From the NCBI RefSeq assembly GCF_024708915.1, contig NZ_JANJXQ010000133.1:1-64000 (forward strand): a DNA stretch of 64,000 bases. Reading direction: 5' to 3'. Shown in pieces: positions 20,603 to 28,367 of the stretch. The stretch's first letter is position 1. Each line of letters opens with the position of its first letter. Made by a program: the position numbers and the translations under genes. The notes under the pieces were generated by a model. It saw nothing but the letters and a program-made list of their open reading frames with translations. It was not told the DNA's origin and ran no database searches. Origin of the DNA: Thiobacillus sp. Lineage in GTDB: Bacteria; Pseudomonadota; Gammaproteobacteria; Burkholderiales; Thiobacillaceae.

Positions 20603-21720
20603 GCGGCAACTTCATCGCCAAATTCTCTTTCGAGAATTTCAACCGCACTACGTATCTCATCACACCTCAGATCATTGATGAAATCGCAGGCACCGATGGC
20701 TGTCGGAACTGGAATCGACTGCTTTCCGTCTCGGTGCATTACTCTTTCACTGACCCCGTCCCAGAGCAAGTCGGGCGTGATATGACTGCTCCACATCGGG
20801 ATGCCTAGGGATTCATACAGGGCGACAATGCGCTCAAACTCCCGGATAGAGAGGATTCCCCTCTGAAGGGATAGGTACGAGGACAGCAGTATGTCAATCG
20901 CAACTGCCTCGCCATGCATGATTTTGTAGCCCGACTCGGACTCGATGACCAGGCTGAAGGTATGACCGAAGTCCACTTTCCGCTGCAGCTCTGTTTCATA
21001 CAGGTTGGGAGACAATTCGCGGACCATCCCCGTAATGGACTTGTCGAGGACGACTTGACCCAACTCGTCCTGGAACTTGTTCAAGACGAGCGATTCCCCT
21101 CCGCGTTCCATGTCCTCGAAGAGACCAGCATCGAGAATGACAGCCAATTTGATGATCTCCCCGATGCCGTTGACAAGATTCCGCTTGTCCAGTGTCCTCA
21201 GAAACGCCTTGTCGAGAATGACCCCTGCCGGAATTTCGAAGCTTCCCATTCTGTTCTTGAATGCTCCGAAATTGACCCCGGTCTTGATGCCCACGGAAGC
21301 GTCGATATATCCCATCAGAGTGGTAGGTACTTTGAGGTGAGGAATACCCCTCCGATACGTGCTGGCAACAAATCCAGCAAGATCAGTTACCACGCCGCCC
21401 CCAATGGCGATGATCGGCTCACTACGTCGTTTGAGATCGTATTGGCATAAGTCGCCGAACAAGGAAATGTAGTTCGTTTCTGACTTGTGCTTATCCCCAG
21501 CATTGACCACCCTGATGTTCGCCGCCACTCCCCTTTCGGCGAAATAGCATTCAATTTGCGAACCGTACAGGCCATAAACATTCTTGTCGACGATGATGAA
21601 TCGCCGCGCACCGGGGTGGGCGTCGCCCCCGGACAGCAAGGCATCGTTATCGATGTCGAAAATGCTCTCGGTTCTCGTAATTGAATATGAGTAGCTTCGT
21701 TCACCTTTAACAGTAATCAT
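20599..21720 (-). CDS. sugar phosphate cyclase, 2-epi-5-epi-valiolone-synthase-like
   Basis: NAD+/metal-dependent cyclase of the dehydroquinate synthase superfamily, 373 residues. The NAD site (IAIGGGVVTDLAGFVAS) and three metal ligands are visible: glutamate in NGIGEIIKL, histidine in VDFGHTFS and histidine in MHGEAVAIDI. VDFGH.FS and HGEAVAID, plus YRRGIPHLKVPTTLMGYIDA and FKNRMGSF, are closer to C7 cyclases acting on sedoheptulose 7-phosphate than to ordinary AroB. It therefore probably makes a cyclitol rather than dehydroquinate. It overlaps both neighbours by 4 bp. The substrate is inferred from motif memory only. Confidence 0.82.
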   Translation of the reverse strand: MITVKGERSYSYSITRTESIFDIDNDALLSGGDAHPGARRFIIVDKNVYGLYGSQIECYFAERGVAANIRVVNAGDKHKSETNYISLFGDLCQYDLKRRSEPIIAIGGGVVTDLAGFVASTYRRGIPHLKVPTTLMGYIDASVGIKTGVNFGAFKNRMGSFEIPAGVILDKAFLRTLDKRNLVNGIGEIIKLAVILDAGLFEDMERGGESLVLNKFQDELGQVVLDKSITGMVRELSPNLYETELQRKVDFGHTFSLVIESESGYKIMHGEAVAIDILLSSYLSLQRGILSIREFERIVALYESLGIPMWSSHITPDLLWDGVSERVMHRDGKQSIPVPTAIGACDFINDLRCDEIRSAVEILEREFGDEVAA

Positions 21721-23414
21721 GGCGTATTTCCCAAAGTGCGTGTCATCGCCGCCGCGACGGAGCCCGCGATGGATTTCGCTCCGGGCAGGTCATGATTTTT
21801 CGCCATGCCGCAAAGGATTTCGTTTCGATACGGAACTTCTTCCATTTCCATGATTCGATTGAGTGCGATGGTGATCGCTTCTTTCATGAATCCGCTCTCA
21901 AGGGGATACGCCGTCGTGAGATAAAGGCCCGTCTGACATCCCATCGGAGCGACGCAAAGAAATCCGGGTACAAGGCCAGGCAGAATCCAGAGAAGGCAAT
22001 GTTCCAGGGTATGGAGCGCGTTGGCGGGGAGCGCAACCGTATTGGGCTGACATAATCGCAGATCGTAGAGAACTGCAACACCACCTTCCTGTCCCATTTG
22101 AGCATCGGCAACCCGAATATATGGCGCGACCACTTTTCGATGATCGATATGACCAAAACGGGAGGCATCCCAGCCGAAATACCCGATTACATGAGAGAGG
22201 ATGAACTTTGCGGAACGTGGGGCGATGTCGCGCCAAAGCGACGCGTGGTTATACAACTCGACGGTGCAGTATCCCGCGTATCCAGACGTGATGAGCGCGG
22301 AAATGGTCTTCGCATAATCGATTCTCCCGTTGCCGAATAAGTCGTGGTAGTGGACTTTGCCCTTGATGGTGTTGCAGACCGTTTCCACAATTACTGGCGG
22401 CCGCAACGAATTGCCAAGGCGAAGACAGGCAACCGCGTCATAGGCACGCAACACTCTTTCGTAGTCGATGCCGGATATCGAGTCCAGGTAGGCAAGAATC
22501 TCGTGCTTTATGGCCACAGTCTCATTTGCATTCAAATGCGCTTTATCAATGATCAATGCTTCCACTGCGTTGTATTGGCGAGCAGCGTCCTTCGCCGCGC
22601 TTTCGGATGCGACAAATATCCGCCTTGCACCGTGAACAAACAGATACAACCCGATATTGTCAATGTCATATATTGTTGCTGCCCCGCGGTCTGACTCAGG
22701 GCCCAGAAGCCTTCCGACATCCGCAGTGGACGCGGCTTGGTACTTTAGATTGAAGCCTTCTTGGATGTCGGCGATATGCACGTATTTCACGTCACGGGCA
22801 AACGCACGTATTGTTTCGAGGTAGTCTTCCTCGGAGCAGAACACATGGCCGACATCCATGTGCAGCCCAAACCTGGCGTCGTCAACTTGGCCAATCAACT
22901 CCCTTGCGTCCGCGATTGTTTCGATGAACATTCCGGGTTCGGGCTCGATTACCAAGTTCACGGTGCTCCGAATTTGTGCCAGGAGGGCCTTGATTTCGGC
23001 GGTTAAGGTTTGCAGAACGGCTGACCGCGACAAGCCAGCGTGTTCATCGCGAAGATATCCGCTTTGGAACGATACGAGAGGTATCCCGATCATGTCGGCC
23101 AACTTGATTCCTTGTCCGATCAGCGCGCTGCGAAGGGCGCGGTTTTTCTCATCGATATTGATCAAGGACGGTTCATGCGGAACATTGGATAGAAACTTCG
23201 TGGTCGCGGTGGAAATGCATACCGGCTTAATCAACGCGTGTGCAAAATACTCACGCAATTCTTCGACCCTCGTTTCGGATATTTGGAACGGATCGAATTG
23301 ACCGCGTTGAAAGGAGAGTTCAACGCCGGAGTAGCCAAAGGACAGGAGGCTGTTGCACACCTCTTCCACTGGGAGCAAGTCGGCGCTATTTAGGCTGTAA
23401 CTGAGTTTGAACAT
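21717..23414 (-). CDS. TIM-barrel sugar isomerase fused to a LuxS domain
   Basis: A two-domain enzyme of 565 residues. Residues 1 to about 410 form a xylose-isomerase/AP-endonuclease-2-like TIM barrel (GYSGVELSFQRG, NLVIEPEPGMF, FGLHMDVGHVF, CTVELYNH) with an insertion around 225-345. From about 415 to 565 is a LuxS domain with its expected residues: DH near 425, YDLRLCQPN, HTLEH (His468, Glu471, His472), MGCQTG (Cys493) and LCGMAKNH (metal Cys535). LuxS cleaves S-ribosylhomocysteine to homocysteine and the AI-2 precursor. It lies 10 bp after luxI and overlaps the cyclase by 4 bp. A GTG at 23417 is an alternative start. I know of no described enzyme with this fusion. Confidence 0.88.
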   Translation of the reverse strand: MFKLSYSLNSADLLPVEEVCNSLLSFGYSGVELSFQRGQFDPFQISETRVEELREYFAHALIKPVCISTATTKFLSNVPHEPSLINIDEKNRALRSALIGQGIKLADMIGIPLVSFQSGYLRDEHAGLSRSAVLQTLTAEIKALLAQIRSTVNLVIEPEPGMFIETIADARELIGQVDDARFGLHMDVGHVFCSEEDYLETIRAFARDVKYVHIADIQEGFNLKYQAASTADVGRLLGPESDRGAATIYDIDNIGLYLFVHGARRIFVASESAAKDAARQYNAVEALIIDKAHLNANETVAIKHEILAYLDSISGIDYERVLRAYDAVACLRLGNSLRPPVIVETVCNTIKGKVHYHDLFGNGRIDYAKTISALITSGYAGYCTVELYNHASLWRDIAPRSAKFILSHVIGYFGWDASRFGHIDHRKVVAPYIRVADAQMGQEGGVAVLYDLRLCQPNTVALPANALHTLEHCLLWILPGLVPGFLCVAPMGCQTGLYLTTAYPLESGFMKEAITIALNRIMEMEEVPYRNEILCGMAKNHDLPGAKSIAGSVAAAMTRTLGNTP

Positions 23415-23424
23415 CACTGTATTC

Positions 23425-24009
23425 CTATGGTGCTAGCTGCGCCGGAACGATATTTCCGGCCACTTCGATCCAGCAGGCAACGATCGGATGCCCATCGACA
23501 ACCATTGGCGGGCCGGCTCGATGCGCGTGAATACCTGCTCTACGTAAGAGTCGTTCAATCCCAATCGGAGATACGGTAATCAATCGTCTTGCGCCATGTT
23601 CTGCTGCGCATGCGATGGATTCCCGGAGCAACTGGATAGCTATAGACGACGAATATTGGCCCAATGGCGATGTCATCCTTGAGTTGAAGTCCACTGACGC
23701 AAATCGGGAAAGCTCCCAGATGTCAGGCGAGCATGGGTGGGGTAGCCCATTGAGAAGTTGGGGAAAGACTTCGCTTAGAAGATAGGGGCGGGTCGTGGGG
23801 AGTAACCGAGCGCATCCGAAGATATGCCCATCTTCATCTTGTGCCACCACGTAGACAGTATCTGACCGGTCAAACTGATCCTGCTCTCCCTCTCCGAGGG
23901 TTGGAAGCTGCCAGCCGAGCTGTTCTATGAATACCTTGTGGCGGTAGTGAGCGACCTTTGAGAACAGGCCCTGCGGAAGTGTTCGTGGTGCGCCAGAAAT
24001 GACAACCAT
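23425..24009 (-). CDS. LuxI-family acyl-homoserine lactone synthase
   Basis: Makes an N-acyl-homoserine lactone from S-adenosylmethionine and acyl-ACP. The 194 residues include the family-invariant positions: Arg in HYRHKVFIEQLGW, QFDRSDTVYVV with two aspartates, GCARLLPTTRPYLL, and WELSRFAS with Glu and Arg. The ATG at 24009 follows a G-rich site (GGGGGGTAT); a TTG five codons upstream is possible. A lux-box-like site ends 62 bp upstream. It is followed at once by the TIM-LuxS gene, so signal synthesis and the biosynthetic enzymes share a transcript. Confidence 0.94.
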   Translation of the reverse strand: MVVISGAPRTLPQGLFSKVAHYRHKVFIEQLGWQLPTLGEGEQDQFDRSDTVYVVAQDEDGHIFGCARLLPTTRPYLLSEVFPQLLNGLPHPCSPDIWELSRFASVDFNSRMTSPLGQYSSSIAIQLLRESIACAAEHGARRLITVSPIGIERLLRRAGIHAHRAGPPMVVDGHPIVACWIEVAGNIVPAQLAP

Positions 24010-24070
24010 ATACCCCCCAAGCAATGACGATAAGATCAGGGGGATTGGACTGTGCCACTGGAAATTACGT

Positions 24071-24090
24071 AACTGGCAACCTTGACAGGT
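24071..24090 (-). promoter_or_regulatory. lux-box-like operator upstream of luxI
   Basis: On the minus strand the site reads ACCTGTCAAGGTTGCCAGTT, closely matching the CTGT..(8)..CCAGTT layout of cepI-type lux boxes as I recall them. It overlaps a perfect dyad (GCAACCT, 4 bases, AGGTTGC; 24076-24093). Its centre is about 72 bp before the luxI ATG, a normal distance for LuxR activation. Confidence 0.6.
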
Positions 24091-24092
24091 TG

Positions 24093-24530
24093 CTAGGCGT
24101 AGCGGGCGACGATATGCTCGTCAACCTCAGTCTGCCAGCGCATTAGGTCGATTATGGATTCAAGCAAGGCCGCAGTTTTGGGGGCTCCCAAGTCGCGCAA
24201 ATGCTCATCGATAAGCATGACGTTGCTATAATGGCGACCTAACCGGCAGTACGAGTACTGAAGGGTGGCTTGTGACACCCCGAGCTGCCAGTCCCATCCT
24301 AGACTGAGTAGCGGTTTCGATGTGCTAACCCACTCGGTGTAGCCGTAAGTGATTGAGAGGCGCGCTCCTTCACCGGCAGAAAATACAGTGTCTTCGTACA
24401 CGCCTGATATCGAGTGGGAAAACTGAATAGTCAGCAACGTATCCAGCGTTAGGCGCACATAACCGTCAGCGGAGAGGGTTATCTGAGGGGGCTTGGTACG
24501 GATCCCGGCATCGGTTTGTCGATCCTTCAT
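24093..24530 (-). CDS. RsaM-like (DUF4902) quorum-sensing modulator
   Basis: A 145-residue protein resembling the RsaM/TofM family (DUF4902), small cytosolic proteins that restrain AHL signalling in Burkholderia and Pseudomonas and are typically encoded between the luxI and luxR genes. Both the length (family about 147) and the position between luxI and luxR agree here. Visible segments include GYVRLTLDTLLTIQFSHSISG, LSLGWDWQ and a C-terminal TEWVST..WQTEVDEHI pattern. The family assignment comes from memory of context and length. Confidence 0.72.
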   Translation of the reverse strand: MKDRQTDAGIRTKPPQITLSADGYVRLTLDTLLTIQFSHSISGVYEDTVFSAGEGARLSITYGYTEWVSTSKPLLSLGWDWQLGVSQATLQYSYCRLGRHYSNVMLIDEHLRDLGAPKTAALLESIIDLMRWQTEVDEHIVARYA

Positions 24531-24544
24531 GGCATATCCGCAAG

Positions 24545-24606
24545 AGTCTGACAGTGATTACGGTACATGACAGGATTGCCGAACAACAGTGTCAAGTCTG
24601 ACAGTT
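24545..24606. promoter_or_regulatory. luxR-rsaM intergenic operator region
   Basis: An imperfect dyad at 24585-24606 reads AACTGTCAGACTTGACAC on the minus strand and shares CTGTCA....TTG with the luxI site, so it is a second lux-box candidate; its centre is 65 bp before the rsaM start. The 11-mer AGTCTGACAGT occurs twice, at 24545 and 24595, exactly 50 bp apart. A smaller dyad, TGTCA-CAA-TGACA, follows at 24636-24648 nearer luxR. Confidence 0.5.
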
Positions 24607-24689
24607 GAATTGTGGCAACTAAATATTGGCGGCATTGTCACAATGACAGACAAATAAAGAAATTGAGGGTGTTTTTCAACGGAGCATTC

Positions 24690-25403
24690 GTGGAAGCCTG
24701 GCAGGAAGATCAGCTATCAAAGCTGCACTCCATCCACTGCGAGAATAAATTGTTTGATGCGCTCGCAGAAGTAGCCCGCGACTTGGGCTTCGAGCATTGC
24801 GCCTACGGTCTGCGCACGCCGCTTCCTATTTCATGTCCGAAAACCGTGATGTTCAACAACTATCCGGCGGCTTGGCAAGTCCGGTACAACGAACGCAATT
24901 ACCTTGACATTGACCCGACGGTACAACACGGCATACGTTCCCTGCGACCCGTCATCTGGTCAGATGATCTTTCCGTTCCAGTTCGTGAATTTTGGGAAGA
25001 GGTCTACTCGTTTGGGTTGAGATTTGGTTGGGCGCAGTCCAATCGCGACGCGAGCGGAACAGTCGGAATGCTAACACTCGCTCGCTCTGGCGAACCGCTA
25101 TCCGATTCCGAACTACGCGACAAAGGCTTCAAAATGGCTTGGCTCGCCCAGATTGCGCACTTGGGAATGTCAGAACTCCTCACCCCAAAAATGATGCAGG
25201 AATCCACGGTTCAACTCACTGAGCGTGAAATTGTGGTGCTGCGCTGGACAGCGGAAGGGAAGACGTCGGGCGACATTTCCAGCATTCTTGACATCACCGA
25301 GCGTACGGTAAACTTCCATATTGCGAATGCGATGGTCAAGCTGAATGCGGTCAACAAGACTGCGGCCGTCATTCGTGCGGCGATGGTGGGCTTGTTGTAT
25401 TGA
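24690..25403 (+). CDS. LuxR-family AHL-responsive regulator
   Basis: Quorum-sensing transcription factor, 237 residues from the chosen start. It has an N-terminal autoinducer-binding domain (LGFEHCAYGLRTPLPIS, FNNYPAAWQVRYNERNYLDIDP, Trp in VIWSDD) and a C-terminal LuxR helix-turn-helix (LTEREIVVLRWTAEGKTSGDI, ERTVNFHIANAM). The GTG at 24690 has a GGAG site and gives the normal length; in-frame starts at 24612 (GTG) and 24669 (GTG) are possible. It is divergent from rsaM-luxI and most like the CepR/BpsR group. Confidence 0.92.
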   Translation: MEAWQEDQLSKLHSIHCENKLFDALAEVARDLGFEHCAYGLRTPLPISCPKTVMFNNYPAAWQVRYNERNYLDIDPTVQHGIRSLRPVIWSDDLSVPVREFWEEVYSFGLRFGWAQSNRDASGTVGMLTLARSGEPLSDSELRDKGFKMAWLAQIAHLGMSELLTPKMMQESTVQLTEREIVVLRWTAEGKTSGDISSILDITERTVNFHIANAMVKLNAVNKTAAVIRAAMVGLLY

Positions 25404-25462
25404 GCCTCGTGACTCCGAGATTGCATACTCACTTTACATGCTCCCATGCTACTCTATGGTCA

Positions 25463-25602
25463 CGTCTTCAGGGCGGGGCGAAATTCCCCACCGGCGGTAA
25501 GTTCATTTATGGACGAGCCCGCGAGCGCTTGCGGTTTCGCAAGGTCAGCAGACTTGGTGCAAAGCCAAGGCCGACGGTCATAGTCCGGATGAGAGAAGAT
25601 GT
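25463..25602 (+). ncRNA. FMN riboswitch (RFN element)
   Basis: Contains the hallmark conserved segments of the RFN element in order: GGGGCGAAATTCCCCACCGG near the start, CCCGCGAGCG in the middle, GTCAGCAGACTTGGTG, and the closing GACGGTCATAGTCCGGATGA with GAGAAGATG. It is positioned 100 bp before ribB and should reduce its expression when FMN is plentiful. Confidence 0.93.
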
Positions 25603-25648
25603 GATACCCGTACGAGTTCCAAGAAATTGGCGCTCGGTGCGGGTGTTT

Positions 25649-25670
25649 ACGTTTGCCCTGAAACGTTTTT
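25649..25670 (+). terminator. possible riboswitch-controlled terminator
   Basis: A short hairpin, ACGTTT-6-AAACGT, directly followed by a T run, lies between the FMN aptamer and the ribB ribosome-binding site. It is the most likely expression platform, though the stem is only 6 bp. Confidence 0.4.
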
Positions 25671-25701
25671 CGCCACTTTATTTTTTTGCGAGGAGCGTTT
25701 C

Positions 25702-26346
25702 ATGCTTGTTCAATCACTTCCCTCCAATTTTTCTGCTCTTACGGATGCCAGCCAGCGCATGAAGGATGCTCTTCATGCTATGCGCATTGGGCGTCCGGTG
25801 ATTCTGATGGACGATGCCGATAGGGAGAACGAGGCCGATCTCATTGTGGCCGCCGAGAAACTTACGGTGTCAACCATGGCTCTCCTGATCCGGGAATGCA
25901 GCGGAATCGTTTGTCTCTGCCTGACAAAGAACGTTGCCAGGCGACTCCAACTTCCTCCCATGGTCACGCAGAATGAGAGCAGATTTAGCACCGCATTTAC
26001 AGTGTCAATCGAGGCGCGCCACGGTGTCACCACTGGTGTGTCCGCTGCGGATCGAGTTACGACCATCAAGGCGGCAGTTGCCGATGACGCAACCCCCGAC
26101 GACTTGGTGCGCCCTGGTCATGTGTTTCCGTTATGTGCTCATGATGATGGTGTATTGGGTAGGCGCGGCCACACGGAGGGCGCTGTTGATCTAGCCCGAT
26201 TCGCCGGGCTTAATCCTGCTGCGGTGTTATGCGAACTCATGAACCCAGACGGTACGATGGCAAAGGGTGAGGATATCCGTCGATTTTCTCTGGAGCACGG
26301 TTTTCCTGTCATTACGATCGGCGACCTGATCCATCTGAGATGTTAA
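25702..26346 (+). CDS. ribB: 3,4-dihydroxy-2-butanone 4-phosphate synthase RibB
   Basis: Converts ribulose 5-phosphate to 3,4-dihydroxy-2-butanone 4-phosphate and formate in riboflavin synthesis. The 214 residues carry the active-site loop [45 protein letters not shown] and [10 protein letters not shown]. The ATG at 25702 has an AGGAG site and gives the length of the stand-alone RibB of enterobacteria. An FMN riboswitch precedes it. It is cargo within the element, presumably a supplementary copy. Confidence 0.94.
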   Translation: MLVQSLPSNFSALTDASQRMKDALHAMRIGRPVILMDDADRENEADLIVAAEKLTVSTMALLIRECSGIVCLCLTKNVARRLQLPPMVTQNESRFSTAFTVSIEARHGVTTGVSAADRVTTIKAAVADDATPDDLVRPGHVFPLCAHDDGVLGRRGHTEGAVDLARFAGLNPAAVLCELMNPDGTMAKGEDIRRFSLEHGFPVITIGDLIHLRC

Positions 26347-26408
26347 GAAGGATTCTGATTACGTAGAGTAAGTGTCCTGGTCTGGACTAGAGGCAACAGT
26401 TTTGTGGC

Positions 26409-28367
26409 TTATCCAATTGCGAGTCCGCGTTGCCGTCCAAGTTCCCAGGACACGCCATTGATACCCATCACCGCCGTCACGGTTTGCCCAAGATGCCGCT
26501 CAATCACGGGCTTCCACGGCACCAGCGAGAAGCCCATGCCGTCATCGAGCATCGCGTAACGGCCGCTAGCGAGTATGACGCTGCGGCGATAGATCCCGGC
26601 CACGCGCTGCCCCTCGGACACCGGCCGATGCTCCAGGCCGGTTTCTGTCGCTATGTCCTGCGCGACCTTCGTAAGCTCGCGCCCGCGAAGCGTCGCCAGC
26701 AGGTTGCGCGCAAGGATCACACGCTGCCCGCGTCGCTCGACCAGCCCCTGTTCGGTCAGGAAGTCGGCGCGCAGTTGCAGCGCGTCCTTGACCTCACTGC
26801 CAAAGCCCAGGTCGCCCAGTCCCTTGCTGCCGCCGATCAACTGCTGGTCGAGCCAAGTCGCACCGATCACGCGAGTCTGCCGCTCGATTGGCAGGTGCGA
26901 TTTCAGCTCTACTGCCACTCCGCCGCCCAGGCGCTGGGTGTCGTATTCGCGCCCCCGCTCGGCCAGGTCGTTGGGCACACGCCAGACGCCTTCAGCCATG
27001 CGCTCCACGACGCCGGCGCGGCGCAGGGCTTCGAGTCGGCGGACGTGGGCCGCGACCACCTCGCGTGGGTCGCGGTCAGGCATTGCCTGGCTCTGGGCGA
27101 CCGCGAGGTGATGGTCGGTGCGATAGATGCCAGCCGTCGCCAGCGCGGCGATGTTCCGGTCGGCCGCGCGCACGTCGGCCGAGCCTTTCACCTCCACCAC
27201 GGCACCGGTCGGATACTGTTCCAGTTCCGACTGCGGCGGCAGCGCGACGTAGTGCGCCTTGCCATCGATCCCGTCGATGACCAGATAGCCCTTGTCGTAC
27301 AGCTCGTCGGCCAGCCCTTTGCCGGCCACCCGGCCGACGATGGCGCGGCCTTCCTCGCCGGGCGGGAACACGACCAACTCACGCTGCTTGCCGCTTATGG
27401 CGCGCTGCATGGTGCGGATGATGTCGCCGCGCTCGCCCATGGCTCGCAGGGTTGGCTCAGCCTCGGCACGGATGGCCCATACGCCGGGTTGCTGCTCGGT
27501 CGCCAGCCCCATGCGCTGCAAGCGCTGCAGACGGCCGATCAGCATTTGCCGCTGGCGTTGCAGCCGGGGTTCGGCCAGCGTTTCCGTCCGCACCAGGCCA
27601 TCCGCGGCCTCGCGCTGCAAGGTGCGATCCAGTCCCGTCCACCTCTCCTGATCGACTTCGCGCTGCATGGCGCGCTGGATGTCCAGCTCGGTGCGCAGCC
27701 CCAGCCAATCGGTCGCCAGTTCAGCGGCCCGGCGGCGCATCCCCTCGGCGACGTAGTCGCGGGAAATGATTAGGTCTTTTCCGGTGTCGTCCTTGCCGCG
27801 CAGGACGATGTGGGTATGCGGGTTGTCGGTATTCCAGTGATCCACTGCCATCCAGTTCAGCCGTGTGCCCAGGTCAGCCTCCATGCGCGCCATCAGGTGC
27901 CGGGTATAGGTGCGCAGGTCGTCGAGCTCTTCGGCATCCTCTGGCGATACGATGAAGCGAAACTGGTGCCGATCCTCGCGCCCGCGTTCCTCGAAAGCGG
28001 CGGTGTCCACCGCGTCGGTCGTTGGGCCATAGGCCCGGCCCGGCCCGCCTTGGCGATCAACCCCTTCGCGCTCGATGTAGCGCAGGTGCGCGGCGGTCGA
28101 ACGCGGCCCAGCCGTGGTCAGATTGACCAGCCGCGCTTTGATCGTCACACGTCGGGCGTTGGGCATGAGCGAGGCCCCGGCGAAGCGGGCTGCGACGTGG
28201 CCTCGTCCCAGTCGGGAACCGGGCCGCTGGCCGACTTTGCCGACCGTCTTGCAGAGCTTGGCGCCGGCCTTGTTGGTCTGGCGCAGCACCTTGTTGATGA
28301 AGGCGTCGTCGCGCTGTTTCGGCGCGCCAGGCCGCACCCGGAAATGGTCGTCGTCTTGATTGCTCAG
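26409..28367 (-). CDS. relaxase (VirD2/RlxS-like, DUF3363) with probable CTG start
   Basis: Nicks oriT and pilots the strand during conjugation. About 652 residues: an N-terminal relaxase domain with STAAHLRYIEREG and the metal-binding HxH motif NPHTHIVLRG, then the long C-terminal DUF3363 region of Tn4371-like relaxases. Family members begin with a segment like SNQDDDHFRVRPGAPKQRDDAF; here the codon before it is CTG, preceded by GGAGG and overlapping the upstream stop as CTGA. The only alternative is an upstream start adding about 42 residues of arginine-rich sequence. Confidence 0.9.
   Translation of the reverse strand: MSNQDDDHFRVRPGAPKQRDDAFINKVLRQTNKAGAKLCKTVGKVGQRPGSRLGRGHVAARFAGASLMPNARRVTIKARLVNLTTAGPRSTAAHLRYIEREGVDRQGGPGRAYGPTTDAVDTAAFEERGREDRHQFRFIVSPEDAEELDDLRTYTRHLMARMEADLGTRLNWMAVDHWNTDNPHTHIVLRGKDDTGKDLIISRDYVAEGMRRRAAELATDWLGLRTELDIQRAMQREVDQERWTGLDRTLQREAADGLVRTETLAEPRLQRQRQMLIGRLQRLQRMGLATEQQPGVWAIRAEAEPTLRAMGERGDIIRTMQRAISGKQRELVVFPPGEEGRAIVGRVAGKGLADELYDKGYLVIDGIDGKAHYVALPPQSELEQYPTGAVVEVKGSADVRAADRNIAALATAGIYRTDHHLAVAQSQAMPDRDPREVVAAHVRRLEALRRAGVVERMAEGVWRVPNDLAERGREYDTQRLGGGVAVELKSHLPIERQTRVIGATWLDQQLIGGSKGLGDLGFGSEVKDALQLRADFLTEQGLVERRGQRVILARNLLATLRGRELTKVAQDIATETGLEHRPVSEGQRVAGIYRRSVILASGRYAMLDDGMGFSLVPWKPVIERHLGQTVTAVMGINGVSWELGRQRGLAIG

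Noticed and set aside
20599..21720. Housekeeping 3-dehydroquinate synthase (aroB)
   Set aside because: The residues around the metal ligands fit C7 cyclases better, and it lies in a luxI operon rather than beside aroK.
24612..24689. Longer LuxR starting at the GTG at 24612
   Set aside because: No ribosome-binding site, and the extra 26 residues exceed normal family length; the GTG at 24690 has GGAG and fits.
26430..27773. 447-codon open frame opposite the relaxase gene
   Set aside because: Shadow of the relaxase; histidine/arginine-rich translation without domains.
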